From positions 62,001 through 126,000 of the forward strand of contig NZ_JACJOU010000021.1 in assembly GCF_014695725.1 (NCBI RefSeq): a stretch of DNA of 64,000 bases. Reading direction: 5' to 3'. A program made the position numbers and the translations under genes. Shown piece after piece: positions 30,122 to 38,565 of the stretch. The notes beneath the pieces are model-generated. The model had not been told where the DNA came from. It ran no database searches and worked only from the letters and a program-made list of their open reading frames with translations. Origin of the DNA: Microcoleus sp. FACHB-672 (GTDB taxonomy: Bacteria > Cyanobacteriota > Cyanobacteriia > Cyanobacteriales > Oscillatoriaceae). Position 1 is the stretch's first letter. Every line of letters begins with the position of its first letter.

Positions 30122-30946
30122 TTAACCGGCTATCCGTAATTCTGCGTAGTGCCACCGGCTGATGTCGTTTTGGCTACGACTAAGCAAGATGCCGAACCAT
30201 TCCAAACTTTCGAGGTGTTGGGTGATAACTTTTTTCTGCCGGTTTGCGCCTTTAAATTGTGCCGCGACTTGTTCGGCTGTCCATTCAGTGCCGGTGGTAC
30301 GGAGTAAGTCACGAATCGCGGCAAGCTGATCTTTAGGAGTTTTTGGCCAGGTTTTTTGCTCCACCGGCACAGTTATGATTTCTTCAGTATCCGTGATGCC
30401 GGTGATAGTCATTTGTGCGCTCGTTTCTGCCGGTGCTTGGTATTCTGGACGCAGCCAGCGAATCAGTCCGTTTCGTTCTTCGGCGGCGCGTTCCGCGTTG
30501 AGAGCAACAAGCCGGTTTAATATCTCTTTATCGCTAATATTTTGTCCCATCCGTAAGCATCTAAAACGGCTGCATCAAGTGCGTCGTGGCTCTGTTTGAG
30601 GGTGGAAACTAAGGCTTTATCATTGTAAGCTCTATCTGCATCAGTAAAAGTTTCCCCAGCCTTGAGTTTTTCGAGCAGGTTATACATTCCAGTAATCGTA
30701 ATTTCGGGAGATTGGCTTTGTACTTTTTTACGATGTGCGTCTAATCTTTCTGCTATTTCCCGAATTTTTTGTTTTTGTGCCGGTGTAGGAGCTGGGAAGG
30801 GCAAGGGATCGAAGCAACTTGACTTCGCATAAACAGAGGCCGGACCAAGTTGTGCGCCACAAGCTACTGCCCAAATAAGATGAACTTTACTAGAGAGGGT
30901 GCCTAGAAAATAGGCATCTTCGAGTGCGATAGGGTTTAAAGTTGGT
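30122..30946 (-). pseudogene. Frameshifted C-terminal remnant of an MmeI-like restriction-modification protein
   Basis: Read on the minus strand from 30946, one frame gives ALEDAYFLGTLSSKVHLIW, then SSCFDPLPFPAPTPAQKQ and AERLDAHRKKVQSQ. It continues to LDAAVLDAYGW and runs out at a stop near 30517. The next frame takes over at about 30540 with NISDKEILNRLVALNAERAAEERNGL and ends at 30122. These are consecutive parts of the C-terminal region of class I SAM-dependent methyltransferase/type IIL (MmeI-like) proteins. The join is a small indel near an AAAA run. An in-frame stop closes the 5' side, and the methyltransferase and nuclease domains are absent, so it should be inactive. Confidence 0.8.
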
Positions 30947-31064
30947 TAGAGTACCACGCTATCTTTACTGGATTTCAGAAAAATCCAGATTGAATACCGA
31001 ATCTAAAATAGCCGTAATAAAATAGAGTCGGTAGAAAAGCAATAAAATTTTTCACTTTTCAGTT

Positions 31065-31439
31065 ATGAAATTGAAACGAATAGGCCACGTTGCGATCTGT
31101 GTTCAGGACATTAACAAAGCTGCTGAGTTTTACCAGAACTTAGGCATGGATGTCGTTTGGAAGGATGCAGACTGGGCTTACCTCAAAGCCGGTGAAGATG
31201 GTTTAGCCTTGTTAGGGCCAAGCTATAAGCACGCAGGACAGCATTTCGGATTTATCTTCAATGAGCGCAGCGAGATAGAAGTTGCCTACGAACAAATGAA
31301 GGCAGCAGGAGTAGATGTGCGTCCCATCCACGATCACCGGGATGGCACAGCCTCATTCTATGGACGCGATCTTGATGGCAATTGGTTTGAGTACCTCTAC
31401 GAACCGGCACCTGTCGCCAGTAACAGTGTTCAGCGTTAA
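31065..31439 (+). CDS. VOC-family (glyoxalase/dioxygenase-fold) protein
   Basis: A 124-residue single-module VOC protein. It starts MKLKRIGHVAICVQDINKAA with the metal-ligand histidine H8, has HFGFIFNE in the middle and ends with the DLDGNWFEYLYEP motif carrying the conserved glutamate. Members include glyoxalase I, fosfomycin-resistance proteins and dioxygenases. The short form with a GRDLDGNWFE tail is common in cyanobacteria, but no substrate can be assigned. Confidence 0.85.
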   Translation: MKLKRIGHVAICVQDINKAAEFYQNLGMDVVWKDADWAYLKAGEDGLALLGPSYKHAGQHFGFIFNERSEIEVAYEQMKAAGVDVRPIHDHRDGTASFYGRDLDGNWFEYLYEPAPVASNSVQR

Positions 31440-31501
31440 ATGAAACAGCAGAACCCGTTGCGGTAGATATCCATGCAGAAACGGACTGAGGCTTATCCCG
31501 T

Positions 31502-31585
31502 TTTGGCACAGGCATAGCATTGAGGTGATCAATAGTGTTGAGCGATAATTGATTGCACCGAATGCTATGCACCGGCATTGCCAAA
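31502..31585. repeat. 84-nt nested imperfect hairpin between the VOC gene and mutS2
   Basis: Four arms pair in order: TTTGGCA (31502-31508) with TGCCAAA (31579-31585), GCATAGCATT (31512-31521) with AATGCTATGC (31561-31570), GGTG with CACC, and ATCAAT with ATTGAT, closing on a loop of about 14 nt. That is 27 base pairs with small internal loops. No T tract follows on either strand, so it is not a standard terminator. A small RNA, a regulatory RNA structure or a miniature inverted-repeat element are all possible. Confidence 0.6.
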
Positions 31586-31766
31586 GCGAGATATTCTCAC
31601 GTCATGTATTGTGTTTCCACATCCATGAGCGTTTAACTTCTTGCACCGGCATCTGTTCAGTAGAAGAAATTCCGGCTTTTACACCCATTGGAGCCTTACG
31701 AATATCATATCTAGCGCTTAAAATGACTCAATAGATACCTTATCCCGCAGATCCGGCTTTCCAGCT

Positions 31767-34172
31767 TTGATTCAATCTGAGACTCTAGAACTTTTAGAAT
31801 GGCCGCGCTTGTGCCAGCATTTGGCCACCTTTGCGGCCACAAAATTAGGTGCGATAGCTGCACAAAAAATCCTAATCCCGGATACTCTGGATGAGACGCA
31901 AAAACTGCTCGCGCAAACCCGCGAAGTTTATCAATTGGAAAGTCGCCTAAGTTCAGGGTTGACTTTTGAAGGAATTTATGATATTGGAGAAGCGCTAGAG
32001 CGTTCAGAGCGGCAAGGCGTCCTCTTTGGAGAAGAACTGCTAGAGATTGCCACCACCTTAGCCGGCGTCAGACGTTTGCGACGCATCATCGACAACCAAC
32101 CAGACGTGCCGGTGTTGAACGCACTGGTTGCCGATTTGCGAACTTATCCAGAAATCGAGCAAGAAATTCATCGTTGCATCGACGAACGGGGTAAGGTAGC
32201 CGACCGAGCCAGCCAGAAGCTCGGTGAAATTCGGGCAAAAATGCGGCAGGTCAGAGATCGGATTTATCAAGTTTTACAAAGCATTTTACAGCGGCAAGCC
32301 GGCGCAGTTCAAGAACAAATCATCGCCCAACGGGGAGATCGCTTTGTCATCCCCGTTAAAGCCCCTCAAAAAGACGCAATTCGCGGCATCGTCCATGATG
32401 TTTCCGTGAGCGGGGCAACCCTCTACATTGAACCTCATGCCATCGTTGATTTAAACAACCAGATGCGGCAGCTGGTGCGGCAAGAACAAGCCGAAGAAGA
32501 GGCCATCCGTCGCGTTCTCAGCGAGCAAGTTGCAACGGTTAAACCCGACTTAGAACGCTTGTTGGCAATCGCCACAACCTTAGACTTAGCCACCGCCCGC
32601 GCCCGTTATAGCTTGTGGTTAGAAGGCAATCCCCCACGATTCATCAGCCGGACAGAAGAAGCAGACGGCAATGCAGAAATTATTACCTTGCGGCAGTTGC
32701 GCCATCCCCTCTTAGTGTGGCAACAGCAACACGAACAAGGTGCGCCGGTGGTACCAATCGACTTGCATATTCAGCCCAAGATTCGGGTGGTGGCGATCAC
32801 CGGCCCGAATACCGGCGGCAAAACGGTTACGCTCAAAACATTAGGATTGGCCGCGCTGATGGCCAAAGCCGGCTTATTTATCCCTGCCCGTGAGCCGGTG
32901 GAACTGCCCTGGTTTGACCAAGTTTTAGCCGATATTGGGGATGAACAATCTTTAGAGCAAAGTTTGTCCACCTTTTCCGGCCATATTCGCCGCATCAGCC
33001 GCATTCTGGAAGCCTTGAGCGAGGAAACCTTGGTACTGCTCGATGAAGTGGGTGCCGGCACCGATCCTACAGAAGGCAGCGCCCTAGCGATTGCCTTGTT
33101 GCAATACCTAGCTGAAACTGCCGGTTTAACCATTGCTACCACCCACTTTGGCGAACTGAAGGCGCTGAAATATCAAGACGAGCGATTTGAAAATGCCTCG
33201 GTGGAATTTGATGATGTTAGTCTCTCGCCCACCTATCGGCTGCTATGGGGAATTCCCGGACGATCCAACGCCTTGACAATCGCCCGCCGATTGGGATTAA
33301 AGCCAGAAATTGCGGATCGGGCGTCTGATCGCGTAGGGGTCGGATCGGCTGAAGAAATCAACCAAGTAATTGCCGGCTTGGAAGCCCAGCGCCGCAGCCA
33401 AGAAACCCGCGCTCAAGAGGCAGCAGAGTTAGTCAAACAAGCTGAGCGGCTGCATCGGGAACTTTCGCAAAAAGCAGCGCAATTGCAAGAGCGAGAGCAG
33501 CAATTAAAGCTTTCCCAAGAGAAAGCAGTGCAAGATGAAATTAATACGGCAAAATCGGAAATTGCCCGCGTAATTCGCCGGTTGCAGCAAGGGCCGGCCA
33601 CCGCTCAACACGCCCAGCAAGCCACGGAAAATTTAAAGGAAATCGCCGAGGTACGCCTGCCGTCACGTAAAGCACCGCCGGCTAAACCAAAACCCGGATT
33701 TCGGCCTCAAGTGGGCGATCGTGTCCGGATTCCTCGCTTGGGCCAAACGGCTGAAGTGCTGAGCGGGCCTGATGAAGATGGGGAATTGAGCGTCCGGTTT
33801 GGCTTGATGAAGATGACAGTGTCCCTTACAGACATTGAATCGCTCGATGGCCAAAAACCCGATGTGCCAGTGAAACAAAAGCCAGCACCGGCACCCGCAC
33901 CGGCACCCCCGCCGCCACCGACTGTCCGGACATCACAAAATACAGTTGATATAAGAGGTAGCCGAGTTGGCGATGCAGAAATAGAATTAGAACGTGCCAT
34001 CGCCACCGCCGCAACCAAGAGCGGTGCCGTGTGGATTATCCACGGCAAGGGAACTGGCAAGCTGCGTCAAGGCGTCCATGAATTCTTGCAGCAGCACCCT
34101 CAAGTCAGCCGATATGAGTTAGCTACCGCACAAGAGGGAGGTGCCGGTGTAACCGTTGCTTACCTTACCTAG
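31767..34172 (+). CDS. mutS2: Endonuclease MutS2
   Basis: MutS2 acts on branched DNA or collided ribosomes rather than in classical mismatch repair. The 801-residue protein lacks the MutS mismatch-recognition domain. It has the core/clamp region (about 1-310), ATPase with GPNTGGKT (about 347-354) and LLDEVGAGTDPTEGSALA, a coiled region (about 525-610), a KOW-like linker, a proline-rich segment, and a C-terminal Smr nuclease domain with VDIRG and IIHGKGTGKLR. The start is TTG giving (M)IQSETLELLEW; no better start is near. Confidence 0.94.
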   Translation: MIQSETLELLEWPRLCQHLATFAATKLGAIAAQKILIPDTLDETQKLLAQTREVYQLESRLSSGLTFEGIYDIGEALERSERQGVLFGEELLEIATTLAGVRRLRRIIDNQPDVPVLNALVADLRTYPEIEQEIHRCIDERGKVADRASQKLGEIRAKMRQVRDRIYQVLQSILQRQAGAVQEQIIAQRGDRFVIPVKAPQKDAIRGIVHDVSVSGATLYIEPHAIVDLNNQMRQLVRQEQAEEEAIRRVLSEQVATVKPDLERLLAIATTLDLATARARYSLWLEGNPPRFISRTEEADGNAEIITLRQLRHPLLVWQQQHEQGAPVVPIDLHIQPKIRVVAITGPNTGGKTVTLKTLGLAALMAKAGLFIPAREPVELPWFDQVLADIGDEQSLEQSLSTFSGHIRRISRILEALSEETLVLLDEVGAGTDPTEGSALAIALLQYLAETAGLTIATTHFGELKALKYQDERFENASVEFDDVSLSPTYRLLWGIPGRSNALTIARRLGLKPEIADRASDRVGVGSAEEINQVIAGLEAQRRSQETRAQEAAELVKQAERLHRELSQKAAQLQEREQQLKLSQEKAVQDEINTAKSEIARVIRRLQQGPATAQHAQQATENLKEIAEVRLPSRKAPPAKPKPGFRPQVGDRVRIPRLGQTAEVLSGPDEDGELSVRFGLMKMTVSLTDIESLDGQKPDVPVKQKPAPAPAPAPPPPPTVRTSQNTVDIRGSRVGDAEIELERAIATAATKSGAVWIIHGKGTGKLRQGVHEFLQQHPQVSRYELATAQEGGAGVTVAYLT

Positions 34173-34262
34173 CAAAGGGGAATAAGTAAAATTGCTCACT
34201 TCCCTAAAGCTCTCCTCTGGGTTTTCGCTCAGCATTCTGCTCCTCTGCCCTATTTTTAAGCT

Positions 34263-34850
34263 ATGCATCCATCAGTGAAGACGCCCGCATCCGTGCCCAA
34301 GTGGGAGGAATTTACAGTCACTGATGCGCCACAACCGGCGCAACTCGACAACATCAAAGCCCAGCTAGATTTAATCCTCTTAGCCCTAGAAGCCCTAGCC
34401 GGCATTGGTTCCGAAGCTATGCTCAAGGCAGCAGTGGATTTGAAAATCGAATCGATGGTAGCAGATCGAGTTGCCTTGTGGCGGCTACGTCAGTCATCTC
34501 CCCTGCGGAAGGGACAGGGAGGGCGCAAAAAGCTGGATGTGGAAGAAGCGCGGGCGCTGGTTTTAATTAGTTGCTATCTCGCTAAACAAAATCAAGAATT
34601 AATTCGCCGTGCCGTGGGACTCCTCGAACAGCTTGCCGAGCAAAATCGCCAACCGCACCAAGCTGCTTTGATTGGCGACTATCTTGATACGTTCTGCAAT
34701 ACCTATCAAGAGCGCATGGAAGACGGAGAAAGTGTATCGCCGGACACTCTAACTCACCTAGCCTTAAAACTTTTGATTGACCTATTGTTCTACAGCGGGC
34801 CGGGTGGTTCCCGACGTCTTTGGTTGGCCCTTCTCGACCGAAGTCGCTAA
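34263..34850 (+). CDS. DUF3038-family cyanobacterial protein
   Basis: 195 residues. The core LDNIKAQLDLILLALEALAGI through LVLISCYLAKQNQELIRRAV matches my memory of the DUF3038 family, found in cyanobacteria and of unknown function. It is mostly helical and has no membrane segment. The next gene downstream is a DUF4335 protein, and the two are habitual neighbours in cyanobacteria, suggesting a shared function. A 170-bp repeat-rich spacer lies between them. Confidence 0.75.
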   Translation: MHPSVKTPASVPKWEEFTVTDAPQPAQLDNIKAQLDLILLALEALAGIGSEAMLKAAVDLKIESMVADRVALWRLRQSSPLRKGQGGRKKLDVEEARALVLISCYLAKQNQELIRRAVGLLEQLAEQNRQPHQAALIGDYLDTFCNTYQERMEDGESVSPDTLTHLALKLLIDLLFYSGPGGSRRLWLALLDRSR

Positions 34851-34861
34851 GGCTTCACAGT

Positions 34862-35012
34862 TCACAGTTCACAGTCCACAGCAAAGCACAACCCAGCACA
34901 ACCCAGCTTGAATCTGGCAACTGACAAAAGCTAAGGGCGAGTGGTTCGGGGTTCAGGACAAAGGACAGCGGACAAAGGACAAGCACACAACTGACAACTG
35001 ACACCTGACAAA
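34862..35012. repeat. Heptamer-rich spacer between the DUF3038 and DUF4335 genes
   Basis: TTCACAG is repeated from about 34862, GCACAACCCA appears twice near 34895, and further on come GGACAAA and CAACTGA units, the last shared with the rpsC-rplP spacer. The array reaches the Shine-Dalgarno position of the next gene, where none is visible. Confidence 0.65.
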
Positions 35013-35019
35013 GAACAAA

Positions 35020-36849
35020 ATGGTTTTGCAAAGATACACGCCCCCCACTTGCACGCTGGTCATTATGGCGAATGGCTCGCCCTTGTCCCGCTGGGCTGGC
35101 CGGCCTGTACTAAAAGATTTGCGGTTTGAGCTAAGCTTTGATGCGCCCCAATTGCCAGAAGAACAGCGGATGACTGTTTGGGGAGACCGCACCCAACTTG
35201 AAGCCCTCTGTGATGCAGTGACCACTTACGTGCAGGACTTGCTCCACCAGTCCCCTGCTCAGATAGAGTCCGCAGGCTTGGCAAAATGGAGTAAGTCTGT
35301 GGGTGATTCTGAATTGAGTAGAGCCGAAGAGATTCCAGACACGGTTCGAGGCGACCGACCAGACCTAGAGAATCGCCGGAGCTTCGCAGAAACGAATTTT
35401 ACCCTGCAACCGGCTGCTGCCCCCGCACCTAGAACCCCAGCCGAGCTGAATCGAGTAGATACTCCAAACCCGTCGTGGAAACCGGCATTAGTGCCACCGG
35501 CAAACGCGGTACAAACGGCAAACAGACCGCTGGGTGCAGGCACCGGCATTTATTTGCAACCGAAAGGCTTGCTATCCCATAACCTATTTTTGGGTTCTCT
35601 GGCCACAGAAGAATCAGGGCCGGTGGTTCATCTGGGCGTTTTGCAACTTTTTGACCTGGCAAGCGCCCTTGATGAATACACGACGGAAATGGTGGCTTTA
35701 CCCAGCCTCAAACGCACCGGAGCCTCAGGAATTTTAGCCCTGCTGAAAGATCCGCCGGCTTGGGTGAATACGGCAGCCGTGGTGCTGCTCACCGTGGGTT
35801 TGACAGCGGCTGTGGGCAAATTCCTTGAGCCACAAAGTCCCACTCCTGTCCAAACAGCTACCTCGAAAGTCGAGAACCGAGGTAGTACGCCCCCACCAGA
35901 ATCGAACACTGGCAAGCCGCAACAGCTCGCCATTGCGCCCCCTCCACCACCGCCGCCCGGAGCATCGCCTCCCGCACAGCAACAATTGCCGGCCCAAAAA
36001 TTACCCTCACTGCCGCCTGGTGCGATGGCAACTCCGAATTCCTTACCGGCAGGTTCTTCTCCCATACCGACGGTGGCGGTGCCCAAAACTGCCCCCAACG
36101 CTGCCAGCCAATTGGAAATTCCCGCTGATCCAATTCCCTTAAATCCAGCGATCCCCGCCAAACCTTCCCAGTCGATTCCGGCAATTCCCCCAGGCGCAAG
36201 CAATTCCGCACCCCCACCCCTGCCATCCTCCAGGTCGGCAACTCCTGGGGCACCGAACATCGACCTTCGCGCTAGGACGCCGGCACCAGCACCGGAAACC
36301 GCCAATCAGCAGGCGGCACCCGCTCCATCTGGGCCACCCGTCACGCAGCCGGTTGCCCCTACCCCTGCTATTGCTCCCGCGCCTAGAGGTGCAGAACCTC
36401 CTCCTGCGCTCCCCTCCGTCACATTGCCAGATCAACCCCTTGCTAAGGAGGCACCCGCTCCCCAAGCCTCAGCAAGCGGGGTTAGCGAACCGGAAGCTTC
36501 TGCCGCCGCGCAGCCGGCTGAGGTCGCGAGGGGGACTACAGCGGACACCTCTAAAATCATTCCCCAAGTTGAAGAGGCCAGAACCTATTTCCAACAGCGC
36601 TGGACTCCTCAAGAGGGATTAACACAGCCTTTGGAGTACACCCTATCTTTGAATGCAGATGGGTCAATTCAGCAGATTACACCTCGCGGACTGACGGCAG
36701 GAAGATTTTTAGATCGCACCGGGATGCCGTTGCAGAATGAACCTTTTGTTTCGCCGGTGGGGGGAGAGCAAGCCCCTAGAATTCGGGTTGTTCTCAAACC
36801 AGATGGTCAGGTACTAACGTTTATGGAACCGTTTAAGGAGGGATTTTAA
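35020..36849 (+). CDS. DUF4335-family membrane-anchored protein with proline-rich domain
   Basis: 609 residues. The N-terminal domain (about 1-75) begins LQRYTPPTCTLVIMANGSPL and holds SRWAGRPVLKDLRFELSFD, the DUF4335 signature as I recall it. One membrane segment, WVNTAAVVLLTVGLTAAVGK, lies near residue 255. A low-complexity proline/alanine-rich stretch of about 230 residues follows, then a compact C-terminal domain (about 515-609). This looks like a cytosolic head, a single span, a flexible spacer and a terminal domain on the far side. Function unknown. Partner of the DUF3038 gene upstream. Confidence 0.75.
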   Translation: MVLQRYTPPTCTLVIMANGSPLSRWAGRPVLKDLRFELSFDAPQLPEEQRMTVWGDRTQLEALCDAVTTYVQDLLHQSPAQIESAGLAKWSKSVGDSELSRAEEIPDTVRGDRPDLENRRSFAETNFTLQPAAAPAPRTPAELNRVDTPNPSWKPALVPPANAVQTANRPLGAGTGIYLQPKGLLSHNLFLGSLATEESGPVVHLGVLQLFDLASALDEYTTEMVALPSLKRTGASGILALLKDPPAWVNTAAVVLLTVGLTAAVGKFLEPQSPTPVQTATSKVENRGSTPPPESNTGKPQQLAIAPPPPPPPGASPPAQQQLPAQKLPSLPPGAMATPNSLPAGSSPIPTVAVPKTAPNAASQLEIPADPIPLNPAIPAKPSQSIPAIPPGASNSAPPPLPSSRSATPGAPNIDLRARTPAPAPETANQQAAPAPSGPPVTQPVAPTPAIAPAPRGAEPPPALPSVTLPDQPLAKEAPAPQASASGVSEPEASAAAQPAEVARGTTADTSKIIPQVEEARTYFQQRWTPQEGLTQPLEYTLSLNADGSIQQITPRGLTAGRFLDRTGMPLQNEPFVSPVGGEQAPRIRVVLKPDGQVLTFMEPFKEGF

Positions 36850-37357
36850 GCAATTGATAGTAGGAACTGCACTATAAAGCTATTGTGCAAGATGCCGACA
36901 GCCTGGGTATGTCACTGAGGCGTAACTGAGACAATTTTAATGTTCAAAAATGCTGATTCTAAGAAGATAGCTGGGGGTGAGATACCCCACCGGCACTGCT
37001 ATAAAAATTTAGCTGGCTGGCAATCTCAGGCATCCCCGGCAATCAGCATAAGGTTAGACAAACCGGCAATCTTTAAGCCGGCTGATAGAACTGCAAGCGA
37101 TAACGAGAAGCGTTTAGCATCAAGCTTATTTCAGAGAAATCTTGCTGATCCTCTCGCAGCATACTTGCATTCAGTAAAATAAGCTGACTGATGCCAACTA
37201 CTCCCTGCTTTAAGCAGGAGTCTCTTGTGGGCTGGTTTTTCTTTATGATAAAGTCGCCCACTCATCATTCAACCTGTCAACAGCAAGCATCTCAATACAG
37301 AAAACGTGCACATCCCGACTCAACTCACATCGGCTATGTGTCTTTGCCGGAGGTTTT
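36850..37357. other. Spacer with one bulged hairpin
   Basis: About 500 bases without a convincing gene. A short open frame at 36940-37182 has no Shine-Dalgarno and no recognisable sequence. CTCCCTGCTT/AAGCAGGAG at 37201-37220 is an inverted repeat with one extra C, followed 15 bases on by GGTTTTTCTTT, so it may be a weak terminator for the upstream gene on +. GCCGG motifs are frequent. Confidence 0.45.
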
Positions 37358-38479
37358 ATGAGTATGTCTCCTGAGCAGTTCCCTCAATCACCGGACTCTG
37401 CTGCATCTGACCCAAACCAGCCTGATGATTTGCAGGCTACGAACCCGCCCTCTTCCTTATCGCCAGCCGATGCCTCCTCTGGCAGTGATTCCGAAATGAC
37501 TGCCAGTGCTGAAAGTGAAAGTGCCGGTGAAGGAACGCTATCGCCAGCCGGTGCCCCCCCTGACAGTGATTCCGAAATGACTGCCAGTGCTGAAAGTGAA
37601 AGTGCCGGTGAAGGAACGCTTCTGAGTTCTCAGACATCCCCGCCTAGCGAAGAAAATGAGGGAGACGATGAATCCTCCTCTAATTCAGCACTTGCCGGCA
37701 TCCGACAGCAACCGATTCCGCCGCCGAGTGAGCCAATGCAATACCGAGCAATTGGCTTAATTCAAGGTCGCTATATTGCCTCGGCTGATCAATTCACTCA
37801 GGGGATACTCCTCACCACAGACGGTACAGTGATCGATGCTGTGCTGTTGGGTCGGATTATGAGTTTGGTGAAGAATCACCTGAATTTGGAACAAGAGCAT
37901 CTGTGGGTGGTTTACCCGCGCACCCGTCAGAAGGATGGCAACTTGCACGCCCAAATTGTGGGGGTGTGGGAGCCAGAAACCCTCGCGTCGGGGGATCTTG
38001 CACCGGCTGGGGATGCGCCAGTGGAGCCGGCCCCTCAGCCAATGCCGGTTGCAGATGGCTATTTTTCGGTTCGCGGCGAGGTCATTTACCAATCCCAGGA
38101 ACAGGAATACATTGTTATCAAAATTCGACAAGCTCCTCGCAAAGAGGCCGATGAAACGAAGTTCTTCAAGTTGAAGCTCAACGGTACACTTGCCGGTAAA
38201 GCAGTGGGGCACTTCTGGGATTTACAAGTACACCGACAAGCAGAGGCGCTTGTAATTCAGGAAAGTAACAATATTGGCCCGCTGCCTGGTAAGCCGAAAA
38301 GGCCCGGTACAAAGCCCTTCAGAAAAGGCCGTCCGGGTGGGGGTAATTCCCGCAGCGCCTCGCCTAGCCCGCGCAGACCCCAATCTGCTGCTGCCAGCAC
38401 ACCACCTAAACGCAAGACGCCGGTTTCTAAACCGATCATCAAGCGGCCACCCCCGAATGAGCCGCCTCCAGAAAGTTGA
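37358..38479 (+). CDS. Cyanobacterial conserved protein of unknown function
   Basis: 373 residues. The ATG is preceded by GGAGG at the proper distance. The first 125 residues are acidic, serine-rich and repetitive, and contain a 27-residue unit twice. A folded core runs from MQYRAIGLIQGRYIASADQF (about residue 127) through VRGEVIYQSQEQEYIVIKIR to about residue 300. The C-terminus is basic and proline/serine-rich (KPKRPGTKPFRKGRPGGG). The acidic head with a basic tail suggests nucleic-acid or ribosome contacts, but I do not recognise a characterised family. Confidence 0.7.
   Translation: MSMSPEQFPQSPDSAASDPNQPDDLQATNPPSSLSPADASSGSDSEMTASAESESAGEGTLSPAGAPPDSDSEMTASAESESAGEGTLLSSQTSPPSEENEGDDESSSNSALAGIRQQPIPPPSEPMQYRAIGLIQGRYIASADQFTQGILLTTDGTVIDAVLLGRIMSLVKNHLNLEQEHLWVVYPRTRQKDGNLHAQIVGVWEPETLASGDLAPAGDAPVEPAPQPMPVADGYFSVRGEVIYQSQEQEYIVIKIRQAPRKEADETKFFKLKLNGTLAGKAVGHFWDLQVHRQAEALVIQESNNIGPLPGKPKRPGTKPFRKGRPGGGNSRSASPSPRRPQSAAASTPPKRKTPVSKPIIKRPPPNEPPPES
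37458..37619 (+). repeat. 81-bp in-frame tandem duplication
   Basis: Copy one is 37458-37538 and copy two 37539-37619, exactly 81 bases (27 codons) each, with only a few differences in the first third. The encoded unit includes DSEMTASAESESAGEGT. High identity suggests a recent duplication and possible length variation between strains. Confidence 0.9.
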
Positions 38480-38565
38480 AGGGACAATTTTGGAGTTTTA
38501 ATTTTGAATTTTGAATGAATTCATCATTAAAAATTCAGAGTTGTCTTTGCCATTGTGCCCCCACT

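Noticed and set aside
31549-31734. 61-codon frame upstream of mutS2
   Set aside because: It overlaps the nested hairpin and has no recognisable product.
36940-37182. 80-codon + strand frame after the DUF4335 gene
   Set aside because: No ribosome binding site, low-information sequence and overlap with spacer repeats; more likely chance.
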